A stretch of 64,000 nucleotides of DNA, from positions 170,026,083 to 170,090,082 of the forward strand of contig NC_090323.1 of assembly GCF_040869045.1 (NCBI RefSeq). The letters are read 5' to 3'. Position 1 is the stretch's first letter, and each line of letters begins with the position of its first letter. Below are positions 44,087-56,639 of this stretch, in pieces. A program made the translations under genes and the position numbers. This DNA comes from Eurosta solidaginis. Lineage: Eukaryota > Arthropoda > Insecta > Diptera > Tephritidae. The notes beneath the pieces are model-generated. The model saw nothing but the letters and a program-made list of their open reading frames with translations, made no database searches and was not told the origin of the DNA.

Positions 44087-45630
44087 ATGAGTGAAGCTGA
44101 TTTTTTAGACTTGTTATTTTCTTTGAAAGGTGAATTGTTTTTTGACTTATTTAAAGGTGAGTTAAGAGTGTAAAAGTGTAATAAATGTGATAAACGTAGG
44201 GGAATATTTTAATTCCTTTTGAATTATTTTTGCTGTATACTGATAAACTTTTATCAAAGAAGCTGCATACATGGTGATAAGTTAGATGCCGATAACTTTT
44301 TGCTAAGAGTGTATAAACCATTTATCCACATTTGTGCAAATGTCTCAAATCGGACATCCAAAACTGTTTGTTAATATTTACAATTGTTATTATTTGTTAT
44401 TACTATTTTTTCTAGAGCACAACATAACGTTAGAGGCTTTGAATTATAGAAAGGCAGCCATTTAAGTGAGATAGTGCCAAAATCTCTGTTTGGCAACAGC
44501 ATCATTTTTGAACATAATTTGCGTCTTTGGTAAATATCACAAGGCTACGACAGCGAGTGCCACAGTGGATCAACACAATCTATCACCAACAGTTTTTGTG
44601 ATGCGGTTGATGACGTAAATGAGGTAATTGTTGGAAAAACAGCCAGGAAACTATCATTAATTTAATATCATTAATTTTAATAGATTCCAATTTTAGACGT
44701 CTTAAAATCTAGTTCTGGTGGAGTAGCACTATTGAAGTCGTACGAAATATACAAAAAACTTTCAGAACCACAGAGAAAAATTATAACTTCTTCCATTTGC
44801 GCATACATTCTCGATAATAAGATAGCAGCTCGGCCGAAATTATTCGAAAATATTTCTAAAAGACTTGTTGTGATTTTTCCTACAGAAACCAAGGTAGAGT
44901 TTTAATTACAAAACAATAATTGGGCTGTCGTATTCGTTGTAAAGTCTTTAGTTTCTGTCTGTTGCTATGATTTCCAATATAAAATTTGATAACATAGCAC
45001 AAACGACGAATAAGATAACCTGTGAATACCCTAAATAATACAAAAAAAAATTATTATAAAATATAATAGCCAATTGATTAGCCAAAACAAAAATCTTAAT
45101 AAAAAACCGTTTGTTTCAGGATACTTATTTTTTACATAGAAAGGGGAGAAAGCCAGGAGGCTCCCTATATACGAAATATCACAACGCATTTTATCGGTTA
45201 CGCAAAGACAGTTTTAAGGAGAATGAACAACCCCAAATAAATTCACAAACAGTCATCCAAGCTACTGTTGAATGTGAGGAAAATAAACTCTGGCTTCTAT
45301 ACAATATTCCACCCTACGACGAGGTTGTACAAAAATTGCAACATTGTTTTATCAGCAGAACCCAATTTTTCAAATCAGTTGCATCTATATCTCATATTTT
45401 GGCTGAGTGGCCGATCTTGAAACAAAGCTTTGGCTACTGCTTGGTAAATGTTCTCAATTTATTTTATTTATATTAAATTATACTATAATTTATTTTTATA
45501 ATAATTTTTTACAGATTGATAGCGATTTTGCGAATATTTATGAGCAGAAGCAAAATTTTTTTTTTATTAAAGTCGTTCATTTAAAAAAAATGTCGTACCC
45601 ACCAATAAAGGCACATATATTAAATAAGAA
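44087..45630 (+). pseudogene. SAM-domain multi-exon gene, disrupted and cut by the assembly gap
   Basis: Exon 1, 44087-44156 (ATG, 23 codons plus 1 base, donor GTGAGT). Exon 2, 44416-44623: G|AG joins to give EHNITLEAL, then a frameshift near 44445, then SHLSEIVPKSLFGNSIIF of the SAM fold, a TAA at 44531-44533, and a polar linker GYDSECHSGSTQ. After a 60-bp intron, exon 3 (44684-44893) encodes IPILDVLKSSSGGVALLKSY...VIFPTETK. Exon 4 (45120-45443) has GGSLYTKYHNAFYRLRK and ISHILAEWPILKQSFGYCL. Exon 5 starts at 45515 (IDSDFANIYEQ) and runs into the N gap. Exons 3-5 are in phase 0 with good splice sites. The layout resembles uncharacterised insect SAM-domain proteins whose conserved second half has no known function. 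Either this is a recent pseudogene or exon 2 has sequence errors. Confidence 0.68.
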
Positions 45631-45730
45631 NNNNNNNNNNNNNNNNNNNNNNNNNNNNNNNNNNNNNNNNNNNNNNNNNNNNNNNNNNNNNNNNNNNNNN
45701 NNNNNNNNNNNNNNNNNNNNNNNNNNNNNN
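45631..45730. other. Assembly gap of exactly 100 N
   Basis: A placeholder-length run that joins two contigs of unknown true distance. It truncates exon 5 of the SAM-domain gene on the left and begins inside a tandem array on the right. Confidence 0.98.
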
Positions 45731-47145
45731 TGGCACATCTACGAAAGAGCATACTGGAGCCCTTTTTATTAACACGCTTTTATTAGCTTGGCCTGTAGGT
45801 AGCGGAATCTTTGAGCTTAATTTTCACCGGTTTCTAGAAGTCTGATTAATTTGAAACTTTGCATACGTATCAAGGACCGATGACAATGCATTAATGTGAT
45901 GGTGTGGTGACATAAGGTCAACGGCCATAAAGTCAATTGGCCTTATTACCACTTTGAATGGCCATAAGTTTGATTGAAACTTTGCACAATATCAAGGCTC
46001 GATGACAATGCATTAATATGATGGTGTGTTGACATAAGGTCAACGTCCATAAGGTCAATTGGCGTTATTACCACTTTGAATGGCCTTAAGTTTGATTGAA
46101 ACTTTGCACACGTATCAAGGTTCGATGACAATGCATTAATGTGATGGTGTGGTAGCATAAGGTCAACGGCCATAAGGTCAATTGGCCTTATTACCACTTC
46201 GAATGGCCATAAGTTTGATTGAAACTTCGCACACGTATCAAGGCTCGATGACAATGCAACAATGTGATGGTGGGTTGACATAAGGTCAATTGAACTTATG
46301 ACCACCCCAAATGGCCATAGATTTGAAACCTTGCACATAATGCGAAAAATGCATTCCTTTATTAATGATAGAAGTGAATGCATGGCACATCTACGAAAGA
46401 GAATACTGGAGCCCCTTTTATTAACACGCTTTTATTAGCTTGGCCTGTATGTAGCGGAATCTTTGAGCTTAATCTTCACCGGTTTCTAGAAGTCCGATTA
46501 ATTTGAAACTTTGCATACGTATCAAGGACCGATGACAATGCAATAGTGGGATGGTGTGGTGACATAAGGTCAACGGCCATAAGGTCAATTGGCCTTATTA
46601 CCACTTTGAATGGCCATAAGTTTGATTGAAACTTTGCACGCATATCAAGGCTCGATGACAATGCATTAATATGATGGTGTGTTGACATAAGGTCAACGGC
46701 CATAAGGTCAATTGGCCTTATTACCACTTTGAATGGCCATAAGTTTGATTGAAACTTTGCACACGTATCAAGGGTCGATGACAATGCATTAATGTGATTG
46801 TGTGGTAACATAACGTCAATTGCCATAAGGTCAATTGGCCTTATTGCTACTTTGAATGGCCACAAGTTTGATTGAAAATTTGCACACGTATCAAGGCTCG
46901 ATGACAATGCAATAATGTGATGGTGGGGTGACATAAGGTTAACGGACATAAGGTCAATTGAACTTATGACCACCCCAAATGGCCATAGATTTGAAACCTT
47001 GCACATAATGCGAAAAACTCATTCCTTTATTAATGATAGAAGTGGATGCATGGCACATCTACGAAAGAGGATACTGGACCCTTTTTTATACGCTTTTATT
47101 AGCTTAACCTGTATCTATCTATGTATCTATGTATCCATGTATGTA
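45731..47145. repeat. Two-level tandem array (about 650-bp unit containing 122-bp units)
   Basis: The landmark TGGCACATCTACGAAAGAG occurs at 45731, 46383 and 47051, giving large units of 652 and 668 bp and the start of a third. Each large unit contains four subunits of 122-123 bp (landmark CATAAGGTCAA at 45911, 46033, 46156 and 46279). The repeat opens directly at the gap, so its true length is unknown. A (TATC/TATG)n microsatellite lies at about 47113-47150. Long minus-strand frames (145 and 176 codons) follow from the near-in-phase period and are not genes. Confidence 0.9.
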
Positions 47146-47983
47146 TGTAACGGAATCTGGAGTGGAGCCGAGAGCCCCGGTAATGCAGAGCTCCAAACTC
47201 CGTTGCAACTTTTGAAGCATTTTAAGATAGGTACTTTTAGCTAGTGCAGGCCACCAGATCTTGGCACCATAAAGAAGAATCGGGTGCACAATGGCTGTGT
47301 AAATCCAGTAGGTCACCTTAGGGGAGAATCCCAAGGAGGTGCCAATTGCCCTCTTACAGGTGAACAGCTCCGCTGCTGCCTTCTTGGATCGCTCAACTAT
47401 ATGGTCACTCCATAATAGCTTCCTATGCGGGATGACTCCCAAATACTTGACTGATCGCTAAACACTAAGAAAGTACCCCCAATTCTTTGTGGCGTAAGAT
47501 TTGGTACTTTGTACCTCCTCGCGAAGAGAACAAGCTCGGTTTTATCCGGGTTGGCTTCCAAACCTGTGGCGGGTTGTACTCATGGAGCGGCTCCAGGATG
47601 TCAGCTGGGTCCGTTGCCGTCACTTGAACACAGGCTCTAGCCCTTGGTCGTGAGGGGATATCACGCGCCTCCACTACCTGGAGGCGCGCTCCCGGATATA
47701 CCACCCCTATCAGCGTGACGGCGGCCCTATAGAGGTTGACCGACCTGGCGTCGTCACAGGCAATTAGCTTGAAATTGCCCTGCAACCACCCTGCATCGGT
47801 GTAAGATGGCGGTGGACCAGGGTTGTCTTTTTAACTTTAACGGCCACTGTATTGTGCGCGGCCCGATCCACTTCCACTGTTCTTTCGAGATCCTGCCATC
47901 TTCGCTGCTCTCGTGTATAATGCCAATGATCTGCCGACCCTTGGCGATTTCGGCAAAAGACCGCGTCCAGCCTCCCTGCGTCT
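47146..47983 (-). pseudogene. Internally deleted LINE (ORF1-like joined to RT C-terminus)
   Basis: On the minus strand from 47983: frames with VKVKKTTLVHRHLTPMQGG and, after a frameshift, ACDDARSVNLYRAAVTLIGV, GARLQVVEARDIP and DPADILEPL. These resemble the DUF4780-type ORF1/gag region of arthropod LINEs. At about 47572 this joins sequence translating as GLEANPDKTELVLFARR, then KYLGV and the frame at 47442-47119 (TCKRAIGTSLGFSPKVTYWI; WWPALAKSTYL), the RT thumb/C-terminal region. Endonuclease and RT palm are missing, so an internal deletion of several kb separates the two parts. Confidence 0.72.
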
Positions 47984-48500
47984 AGCAAACTGAACTAAAT
48001 AAATAAGAGTTTAAAAAAAACTAAAAAACACGCTTTTATAGCAAACCGAACTAAAAAATAGAAAATAATTTTCAAATTAAAAAGAGTTTATATTACAGTA
48101 GTAGAAGGTCAAACAATCGTTTATAGTTAATCACCTCAAAATAAAATTATAATAAAATTTAAGTTATTAACAGAATAATTTAATTCAGATTAAAAAGCGT
48201 GGGGTGCATTTGACTACATTTCATATCTTTCCTCTCAGATAGTTGCCAATAGAACGATTGTAACATTCAATATCAAGCACCCCACGCTTTTTACTGTGAA
48301 TTAAATTATTCTGTTAATAACTTAAATTTTATTATAATTTTATTTTGAGGTGATTAACTATAAACGATTGTTTGACCTTCTACTACTGTTATATAAACTC
48401 TTTTTAATTTGAAAATTATTTTCTATTTTTTAGTTCGGTTTGCTATAAAACCGTGTTTTTTTAATTTTTTTAAACTATTATATATTTAGTTCAGTTTGCT
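47984..48500. repeat. 517-bp foldback element (224-bp arms, 69-bp loop)
   Basis: Left arm 47984-48207 and right arm 48277-48500 are near-perfect inverted copies, symmetrical about 48242. They pair AGCAAACTGAACTAAAT with ATTTAGTTCAGTTTGCT at the outside and AAAAAGCGTGGGGTGC with GCACCCCACGCTTTTT next to the loop. Mismatches are few, for example CAGATT against CACAGT near 48186. The loop contains no gene. It could be a palindromic MITE or foldback transposon. Confidence 0.92.
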
Positions 48501-48519
48501 ATAAAAGCGGGTTTTTTTA

Positions 48520-48831
48520 ATCTTCTAGGCGCTTCCATTTCCAAAATCTTCTAGTCCATTAGCTCTCAATCTTCTCAGCTGTAACTACAATCGTACGATT
48601 TTATAGCTTCTCTTATTGTACACTTTCAGGAGTATCTCAGATATGCATGTGTTTGTGTATTGACTCTCCGCTGCTCGTATACGTACATGGTACATATGTG
48701 TAGACGCAATTATTGTTTCGTTTATGTAGATACATAATGATTGAATTATTGATGTGAATTCACGTCACTGCTTAGCATCGGCTTAGAGATAGCAGCACCC
48801 CTTTGTTTTGCTAATATTCTTAACAATATAA
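48520..48831 (-). repeat. Partial LTR of the 34347-38114 family
   Basis: Shares TCTTCTAGGCGCTTCCA-type sequence, TGTAGACGCAATTATTG, TAGATACATAATGATTG and CACGTCACTGCTTAGCATCG with the outer half of the 673-bp LTR, and ends TCTTAACA where intact copies have TCGTAACA. The other half is replaced by the foldback at 47984-48500. Confidence 0.83.
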
Positions 48832-48949
48832 AAATGAATGCCATTTTTCGTTGTGATTTTATAACTCAAGAACTCACCTATCCAAACCAAATTTTTAGGC
48901 TTTGTTCTGACTATTCAGTAGATGGTTTGTGTTTTGAAATTTTAAGAAT
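48832..48949. other. Short non-coding spacer
   Basis: Nothing is identified between the LTR fragment and the tandem repeats. Confidence 0.5.
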
Positions 48950-49375
48950 CGGATACCACGGTCTCGAGATATAGGCTAAAACGTGGACCCGGGTAGCCCT
49001 AGGATGTGTTTGTACAATATGGGTATCAAATGGAAGCTGTTGATGATTGCTATAGTATAGATTATTTTTCATGCCCCTCCGTGACTAGGGTCTCGAGATA
49101 TAGACCAAAACGTGGACCCGGATAACCCTAGGATGTGTTTGAACCACATGAGTATCCATTGTAAGTTGTTGATAAATGCTAATGAAAAGAGGGCTTTTCT
49201 TTTCGCCGGGTAACTAAGGACTCGAGATATAGACCAAAACGTGGACCCGGATAACCCTAGGATGTGTTTGAACCACATGAGTATCCATTCTAAGTTGTTG
49301 ATAAATGCTAATGAAAAGAGGGCTTTTCTTTTCGCTGGGTAACTATGGACTCGAGATATAGACCAATTGGGAACT
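48950..49375 (-). repeat. 129-bp tandem repeats, three full units and a partial one
   Basis: CTCGAGATATAG recurs at 48963, 49092, 49221 and 49350, exactly 129 bp apart. The units are the inverted relatives of the array at 21420-22310, and the last two full units are nearly identical. The 69-codon frame across them is not a gene. Confidence 0.87.
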
Positions 49376-50236
49376 CGCCTTCAGCTTAAGAGATTGCATT
49401 CTTATGTACTACAACCAGTTAAAATGGTATATTCAATCACATAACAATATAATCTTTTTACCTGAAGGCGCTGAAAAGCGCTCAATGTATGGTAAAATTA
49501 TTTTGAAAAACACACCAAAACCCCATTTGTTTGATCAGATTCATCCCACTTAGCCAGCGGATTATACGTTTTCATACTAACATACATACATCAATAATAG
49601 TTTAATCATTTACTAAACGATTTGTTACCTACTTAGCTACGCTCTTTCGCTCTCAAAATTTATGTACTTTCGTCTTAACTAGCTTACTTAATATTCCCAC
49701 CTACAAACTTACTTGCATTATATTTATATCAACATGTATGTATGTAGCAGGATTTGAAAAGACATCGAACAATATTACGGTGCATCTTTTTTGCATAGAG
49801 AAATACATGAATATTTTGTATAGGTAGGTATATATAGCTTTGGCTCTTACCATTAAGAAAATTCAAATTAGGAGAATAAATGACATTGGAGTGTAAACAT
49901 CGCTGGAGCGTTTTCTTTGGCCTCAACACCATTCTTTAGCAGAATAAACGAAGCAGCCCAATACATTCAGTAGTGTCCGAAATTACCGCGGTGCAAATTA
50001 TTACATAAAAATGCAAATAGTGTTTTTGTTTAATAATTATTGAAGTTTGTGTGAATTTGTGAAAAGAAGAAATATAGCGCAAAGCGGATTTCCGAGCAAA
50101 AAACGGTGAGTTTTGAACTGTTGAAGTGAATTACACGAATGCATGTGTGTTTCCTTATTTGAAAAAACATATGGTGTACCACTATTATTGTAGACATTTT
50201 TTTAATTTAATTTATTCTTTTTTAATTGAAACAAAA
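49376..50236. other. Non-coding interval, probably Helitron 5' flank
   Basis: No gene. It may hold the 5' terminus and leader of the Helitron whose coding frame starts at 50237, but I could not fix a terminal TC motif. A CGCTGAAAAGCGC inverted pair lies near 49468. Confidence 0.4.
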
Positions 50237-52135
50237 ATGCCACGACCCACACGAGGAAAATATAGGTCGCCGAACGCGTCATGCAAATGCTGCGGTATTA
50301 TAAAGGCGATCACAGACTGAACGATCACAAGCTAATGCATCGCAGCGTGAACGTAATGCACGAAATAGATCTGTTGTACCTGAAATTATGCTGCTTTTAA
50401 TTACAACAATCAGATTGATTACAGTATGTACGAATATATTGGAATAATGAACGCAATATGTCCACACTGTGATGCGGCTAAATTTCCAGGTGAAACGCCC
50501 GGCATGTGTTGTGCTAATGGCAAAGTGAGATTGCCAGCATTAAAACTCCACCCGAACCATTGTCTTCATTAATTTTTGGGACTTCTGAAAATTCGAAGCA
50601 CTTTTTAAGTCATATTCAACAATACAATTCGGCATTTCAAATGACTTCTTTTGGTGCTACTAACATTATTAGAGATAATTTTATGCCGATCAGTTTCAAT
50701 CCCGTGATATTATACTTCATCGCAGAAATGAGCAATTGCAACGTATTTCGGAACTTCATCGTAGTTACGACGCATTACAATACCCAATATTGTATTGGAA
50801 AGGTGACGATGGCATCATTTGTATAAATTTCTTAAGTCAAATTTTGCACTTATTTTCAGGTCTACATGTACAGAAAAAAGTTAGTGCCATGAATTTTTAT
50901 TCATATCGATTGATGGTTCGTCCACAAGAACAAAATTATATCTTGAGATGTGGTAAACTATATCATAAGTACATCGTTGATATGTAAGCCAAAATAGAAA
51001 CAGAACGTCTTAATTTTATTCATTTCAACCAAGCAAAATTAAGATCTAAACAATATACTCATTTGCAAGATGGGATAGCGAATGATACTAATATTAATCA
51101 CATCGGACGTTTAACTATATTGCCATCTTCGTACATATATTGGTAGCCCACGGAATATTAACGAATATGCAAAAGACGCAATGTGTTATGTACGAAAATA
51201 CGGTCGACCGGATCTGTTCATTACATTTACATGTAATCCGCATTGGAATGACATCAAAAACAATTTATTTGCAGGACAGTCGACAACCGATCGTCATGAC
51301 ATTACTGCGCGTGTTTTGCGGATTATGGATTTAGCTGTGAAATTATATGTTTTTGGGGAGGTGCGTTGCCATATGTACTCCATCGAATGGCAGAAAAGGG
51401 GATTGCCGCACGCACATATACTAATTTGGCTGGTACATAAAATAACTCCGGATCAAATCGATAACCTTATATCAACTGAAATTCCTGATCACACTGCTGA
51501 TCCTGAGTTATTTAAAGTTGTCGTTAAAAACATGATACATGGACCGTGCGGTGAACTAAATGTGAATTCACCATGTATGATTGATGAAAAGTGTTCGAAA
51601 CGATACCCAAGACAATTTACTTCCGACACAATAACGGGCAATGACGCATATCCGTTGTATCGACGTAGATCACCTAATGATAATGGCAAAACGGCAACCA
51701 TTAGAATGCATAACCAGGAAGTTGAAGTTGATAATCGTTGGGTGGTTCCGTATTGTCCATTATTATCGAAAATATTCAATGCTCATATAAATGTGGAATA
51801 TTGTAATTCTGTCAAATCCATCAAATATGTTTGCAACTATGTAAATAAAGGGAGCGATATGGCAATTTTCGGTGTTGCTAGTGATAATATAAATGATAAA
51901 AATACTCAGTATCAAATGGGGCGCTATATTAGTAGCAACGAAGCTGTCTGGAGGATTATGTCGTTTCCAATGCACGAAAGACATCTTGCGGTTGTTCACT
52001 TGGCTGTACATCTTGAGAATGGCCAACGTGTTTATTTTAATGTAGCAAATGTATTGGAAAGAGCAGCACAACCACCAGCAACTACGTTAACACCTTTTTT
52101 CAAATTATGCGAAACTGATACATTTGCGTTAACTT
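50237..52135 (+). pseudogene. Helitron transposase, N-terminal half with Rep domain (right copy)
   Basis: Starts at ATG 50237 (PRPTRGKYRSPNASCKC). Successive frames then give CPHCDAAKFPGETPGMCC (Helitron N-terminal zinc-binding region, about 50460-50520), ISELHRSYDALQYPILYWKG (about 50740), SAMNFYSYRLMVRP (about 50890), GRLTILPSSYI (about 51110) and then a 341-codon frame (51181-52206). That frame has FITFTCNPHWNDI, the HUH motif in KRGLPHAHIL, and the tyrosine region YVCNYVNKG. Frameshifts and an in-frame TAA near 50986 break it. It stops after FFKLCETDTFA, before the SF1 helicase, where the gypsy remnant begins. From 51212 onward it is duplicated at 1-924. Confidence 0.9.
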
Positions 52136-53933
52136 TGTCTACAAATTCCAGTTTTTACAAGAAAATCAAATTCAGTTTTAGCTACCTTAAATTTGATTGG
52201 GTTTAAACGTCTGGGCTTTGAGAAAGGAAGATTACCTTCTGTAACTAGTCTATGAAATGTGGTATGTTTAAATGGTTTGGAATAATTTGGCCCTATAAGA
52301 GAAGGAAATTCTTTAAACAATTTTGTGTATTGATTTTCTATTGAAAAAATTTTTGGGAGAGAGATGTTACAATAGTACGAAATTGTGTTAACTGATAAAT
52401 TTGTTAACGGATCTATTAAACATTTGTTTTTAATATCAATAAGAAGTCCGTATTTGCATAAAAAATCTGCACCTATAATCGGTTTCGCTATATCAGCAAG
52501 CAAAAACACAAAAGGAAATTCCCGCCTCAAACCTAAATTAACATTTACAATTTTTTTCCATGTGTAAAAATCGTTGAACCATTAGCTGCTGTTAAGATAA
52601 TATCTGATGATTTTTTGTACACGAGAATTTCGAAGCTGGAAGCACTGAAATTTCGGCACCACTATCAATCAAAAACTTTAACTTGTTTTCTTTGTAAAAT
52701 ATAAATAAGCGACGAGTTGATATTTCTGAAATTCCGTTATTTGTCGCTGCAACAACGGAACATTTTAGTTTGTTGCATTACTATTTTTTATAAACGCACA
52801 TTGTTCTTCACATGTTCCTGTTGTTGTTGTAGCAATAAGGTTGCTCCCCGAAGGCTTGGGGAGTGTTATCGATGTAATGGTCCTTTGCCGGATACAGATC
52901 CGGTACGCTCCGGTACCACAGCACCATTAAGGTGCTAGCCCGACCATCTCGGGAACGATTTATGTGGCCACATTAAACCTTCAGGCCATCCCCTCCCTCC
53001 CCACCCCCAAGTTCCATGAGGATCTTGGGGTTGCCAGAGCCTCGTCTGTTAGTGAAACAGGATTCGCCTGGTTCTTCACATCTCCAAGCTTTATTCCCGA
53101 ATTTGTAATGATATCTACATAACCAGTTGGGATTATCACGAGATTTCGAACGATATCTAACAGGTCTTCTAAAACTATTTCTACTTGTTGAACGTGATCT
53201 TGAATAATTCTGACTAATTTCTTTCTTAATTTCACTTAATTCCAAAGATAATTTTTGAAAATTTTCACAAATTAAAAATGTTGTCTTAAACAAATTAGTG
53301 ATAATAGAATTTTCTCCTTTAGAATTTTGAGAACTATTTATCAAAGCAATTTCATTTTTACTGATAATTTCCCAAATGTTATCAGCTAATTTAGTTAGAT
53401 CATTTATGTCATTGAAATTCGAACTTGTTGAAATTACATTCAAGTTTTTGGGTAATTTTCGCATCCAAAGTTTCTTTAAAATTTCTTGGCTAAAACTAGA
53501 ACGAGAAAGATCGGTAAAATTCCGAAGGTTTGCGGTCACCCATTTCAGAATCGGACAACACTTTATCTAACTTCGCATTCTCACTTAAGGAATGTCTTTC
53601 AATCAAAATTTGTTTTAATGCAGAATATTTATTTATTTCTGGTGGGTTTTGAATAAAATCTAAAATGGTCAGTATGACCTCCTGAGGTAATGCTGTAATA
53701 ATATACTCGTATTTAGTTCTTTCTTGAGTAATTTTTTTGGTATTAAACTGCATCTCAGCATGTATTAACCATTCTTCAGGACAATTTGTCCAAAACTGAG
53801 GAAGTTTTACATGAGTAGAAAAAATTTCGTTATTGTTTCGATTCGCATATGGATTTATTAGGCCATTTTGCGAGGAAACATCTTCTAAATCAATAAGCGA
53901 ATCGTTAACCCGATGTGTTGGTGTATGATACAT
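52136..53933 (-). pseudogene. Ty3/gypsy gag-protease-RT remnant, right copy
   Basis: Same content and lesions as 925-2722: gag from the ATG at 53933, zinc-binding-like motif, retropepsin LIDSGAE, truncated RT at about 52136. One substitution in the RS-rich gag stretch (FRRPVRYRSKS here, FRSPVRYRSKS on the left). Confidence 0.85.
52814..53070. mobile_element. SINE-like short element, right copy
   Basis: Same insertion as 1603-1859, with GTTCTTCACAT at 52803-52813 and 53071-53081. The tail reads GTTGTTGTTGTAGC here and GTTGTTGCTGTAGC on the left. Confidence 0.75.
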
Positions 53934-54701
53934 AATAAATTAAATTAATTGAAATAAATTCTCAAAAGTAGACGTTATTGGTGATAATTAAAAATAATAT
54001 TTAAGATCTCTGGAAAAGAGCGTTTACAATTTAAAATTTTTACCAGATAAAAATAAAATAAATCTTTATTATTGACCAAAAGAAAAATTTATAGTAGCAA
54101 ATTTTTATCTGAGTTACTGAATTACACAAAAGTGATATTAAACTAGAAAAAGAATGACAATAATACGTAAATGATATTATTATAAAACAATATCATATCA
54201 ATTCGCATATCACTGAATGAAATATAATAGGTTTATCAATATATAATTTTTGTAAATAAATAGTTACGTATTGCTCTTATGTTGGCTTTTCTGTTGTTAT
54301 TTTGATTGTTGTTATAAATATTGATGTAAATTTAATGTTCTATCAGTTTCATACATTTGTTTTTTCTGTTGTTGCCAATTGTAGATACGTTTGTTTCGAT
54401 TACAAGCTCAAAATGCACAATATATACGTTTCAGTTTCCTTATTTATTTATCTCTATTTTTGTTACTTCTCACTAACTTTTAATAGTCTTGCATCACCAA
54501 CTTTCGACTTTCGTTCTAAATTTTTATTTTCAATTTTGAATTTCAAGCAATCAATTTTCTTTTCTTTTAAAATAACGTTTCATTTGCCAAACTCTTAAAT
54601 AACTTCAAAACTTATATTTCTTTCATTTATTTTAATGTACGCATATGTTCCAATTTTTATTGTTTCTATTTCTGTCACATTTTCAAATTTTGACTTCTAT
54701 T
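53934..54701. other. AT-rich non-coding stretch, right copy
   Basis: Counterpart of 2723-3490; no gene. Confidence 0.5.
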
Positions 54702-56639
54702 TTTATACTCAGTTGAGCAGAGCTCACAGAGTATATTAAGTTTGATTGGATGACGGTTGGTTGTACAGGTATAAAGGAATCGAGATAGATATAGACTTCC
54801 ATATATCAAAAAAATCAGGATCGTAAAAAAATTTGATTGAGCCATGTCCGTCCGTCCGTCCGTTAACACGATAACTTGAGTAAATTTTGAGGTAAATTGA
54901 TGAAATTTGGTATGTAGTTTCCTGGGCACTCATCTCAGATCGCTATTTAAAATGAACGATATCGGACTATAACCACGTCCACTTTTTTGATATCGAAAAT
55001 TTCGAAAAACTGAAAAATTGCGATAATTCATTGCCAAAGACGGATAAAGCGATGAAACTTGGTAGGTGGGTTAACCTTATAACGCATAATAGAATATTAG
55101 TAAGATTTTGGACAATGGGCGTGGCACCGCCCACTTTTAAAAGAAGGTAATTTAAAATTTTGCAAGCTGTAATTTGGCAGTCGTTGAAGATATCATGATG
55201 AAATTTGGCAGGAACGTTACTCCTATTACTATATGTACGCTTAATAAAAATTAGCAAAATCGGAGAAGGACCACGCCCACTTTTAAAAAAATTTTTTTTT
55301 AAGTAAAAATTTAACAAAAAATTTAATATCTTTGCAGTATATAAGTAAATTATATCAACATTCAACTCCATAATTATATGGTGCAACAAAATACAAAAAT
55401 AAAAGAAAATTTCAAAATGGGCGTGGCTCCGCCCTTTTTCATTTAATTTGTCTAGGATACTTTTAATGCCATAAGTCGAACAAAAATTTACCAATCCTTT
55501 TGAAATTTGGTAGGAGCATAGATATTATGACGTTAACTGTTTTCTGTGAAAATGGGCGAAATCGGTTGAAGCCACGCCCAGTTTTTAAACACAGTCATCC
55601 GTCTGTCCTTCCGCATGGCCGTTAACATGATAACTTGAGCAAAAATCGACATATCTTTACTGAACTTAGTTCACGGACTTATCTGAACTCACCTTATCTT
55701 GGTATAAAAAATGAACGAAATCCGACTATGAGCACGGCCACTTTTTCGATATCGAAAATTTCGAAAAATGAAAAAAATGCCATAGTTGTATACCAAATAT
55801 GAAAAGAGGGATGAAACATGGTAATTGCATTGGTTTATTGACGCGAAATATAACTTTAGAAAAAACTTTGTAAAATGGTTGTGACACCTACCATATTAAG
55901 TAGAAGAAAATGAAAAAGTTCTGCAGGGCGAAATAAAGAACCCTTGAAATCTTGGCAGGTATTACATATATAAATAAATTAGCGGTATCCAACAGATGAT
56001 GTTCTGGGTCACCCTGGTCCACATTTTGGTCGATATCTGGAAAACGCCTTCACATACACAACTGCCACCACTCCCTTTTAAAGCTCTCATTAATACCTTT
56101 AATTTGATACCAATATCGTACAAACACATTCTAGAGTCACCCCTGGTCCACCTTTATGGCGATATCTCGAAAAGGCGTCCACCTATAGAACTAAGCCCCA
56201 CGCCCTTTTAAAATACTCATTAACACTTTTCATTTGATACCCATATCGTACAAACACATTCTAGAGTCACCCCTGGTCCACCTTTATGGCGATATTTCGA
56301 GACGGCGTCCACCTATGGAAATAAGGATTACTCCCTTTGAAAATACTCATTAACACCTTTCATTTGATACCCATATCGTACAAACAAATTCTAGAGTCAA
56401 CCCTGATCCACCTTTATGGCGATATCCCTAAATGGCGTCCACCTATAGAACTATGGCCCACTCCCTCATAAAATACTCTTTAATGCCTTTCATTTGATAC
56501 ACATGTCATACAAACACATTCCAGGGCTTCCCTCGGTACATTTTCCTGCATGGTTATTTTCCCTTATGTTGTCACCATAGCTCTCAACTGAGTATGTAAT
56601 ATTCGGGTACACCCGAACTTAACCTTCCTTACTTGTTTT
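54702..56639 (+). mobile_element. HINE/DINE-1-like element, right copy
   Basis: Counterpart of 3491-5428, with the same termini, GTCY motif and about four 130-bp units. Small substitutions in the repeats (for example CACCTATAG here, CACGTATAG on the left). Confidence 0.85.

Noticed and set aside
45946..47006. Minus-strand frames of 145 and 176 codons with a repeated WPF.VVI.PIDLM pattern
   Set aside because: They are translations of the 122-123-bp tandem subunits. Nothing around them suggests a gene.
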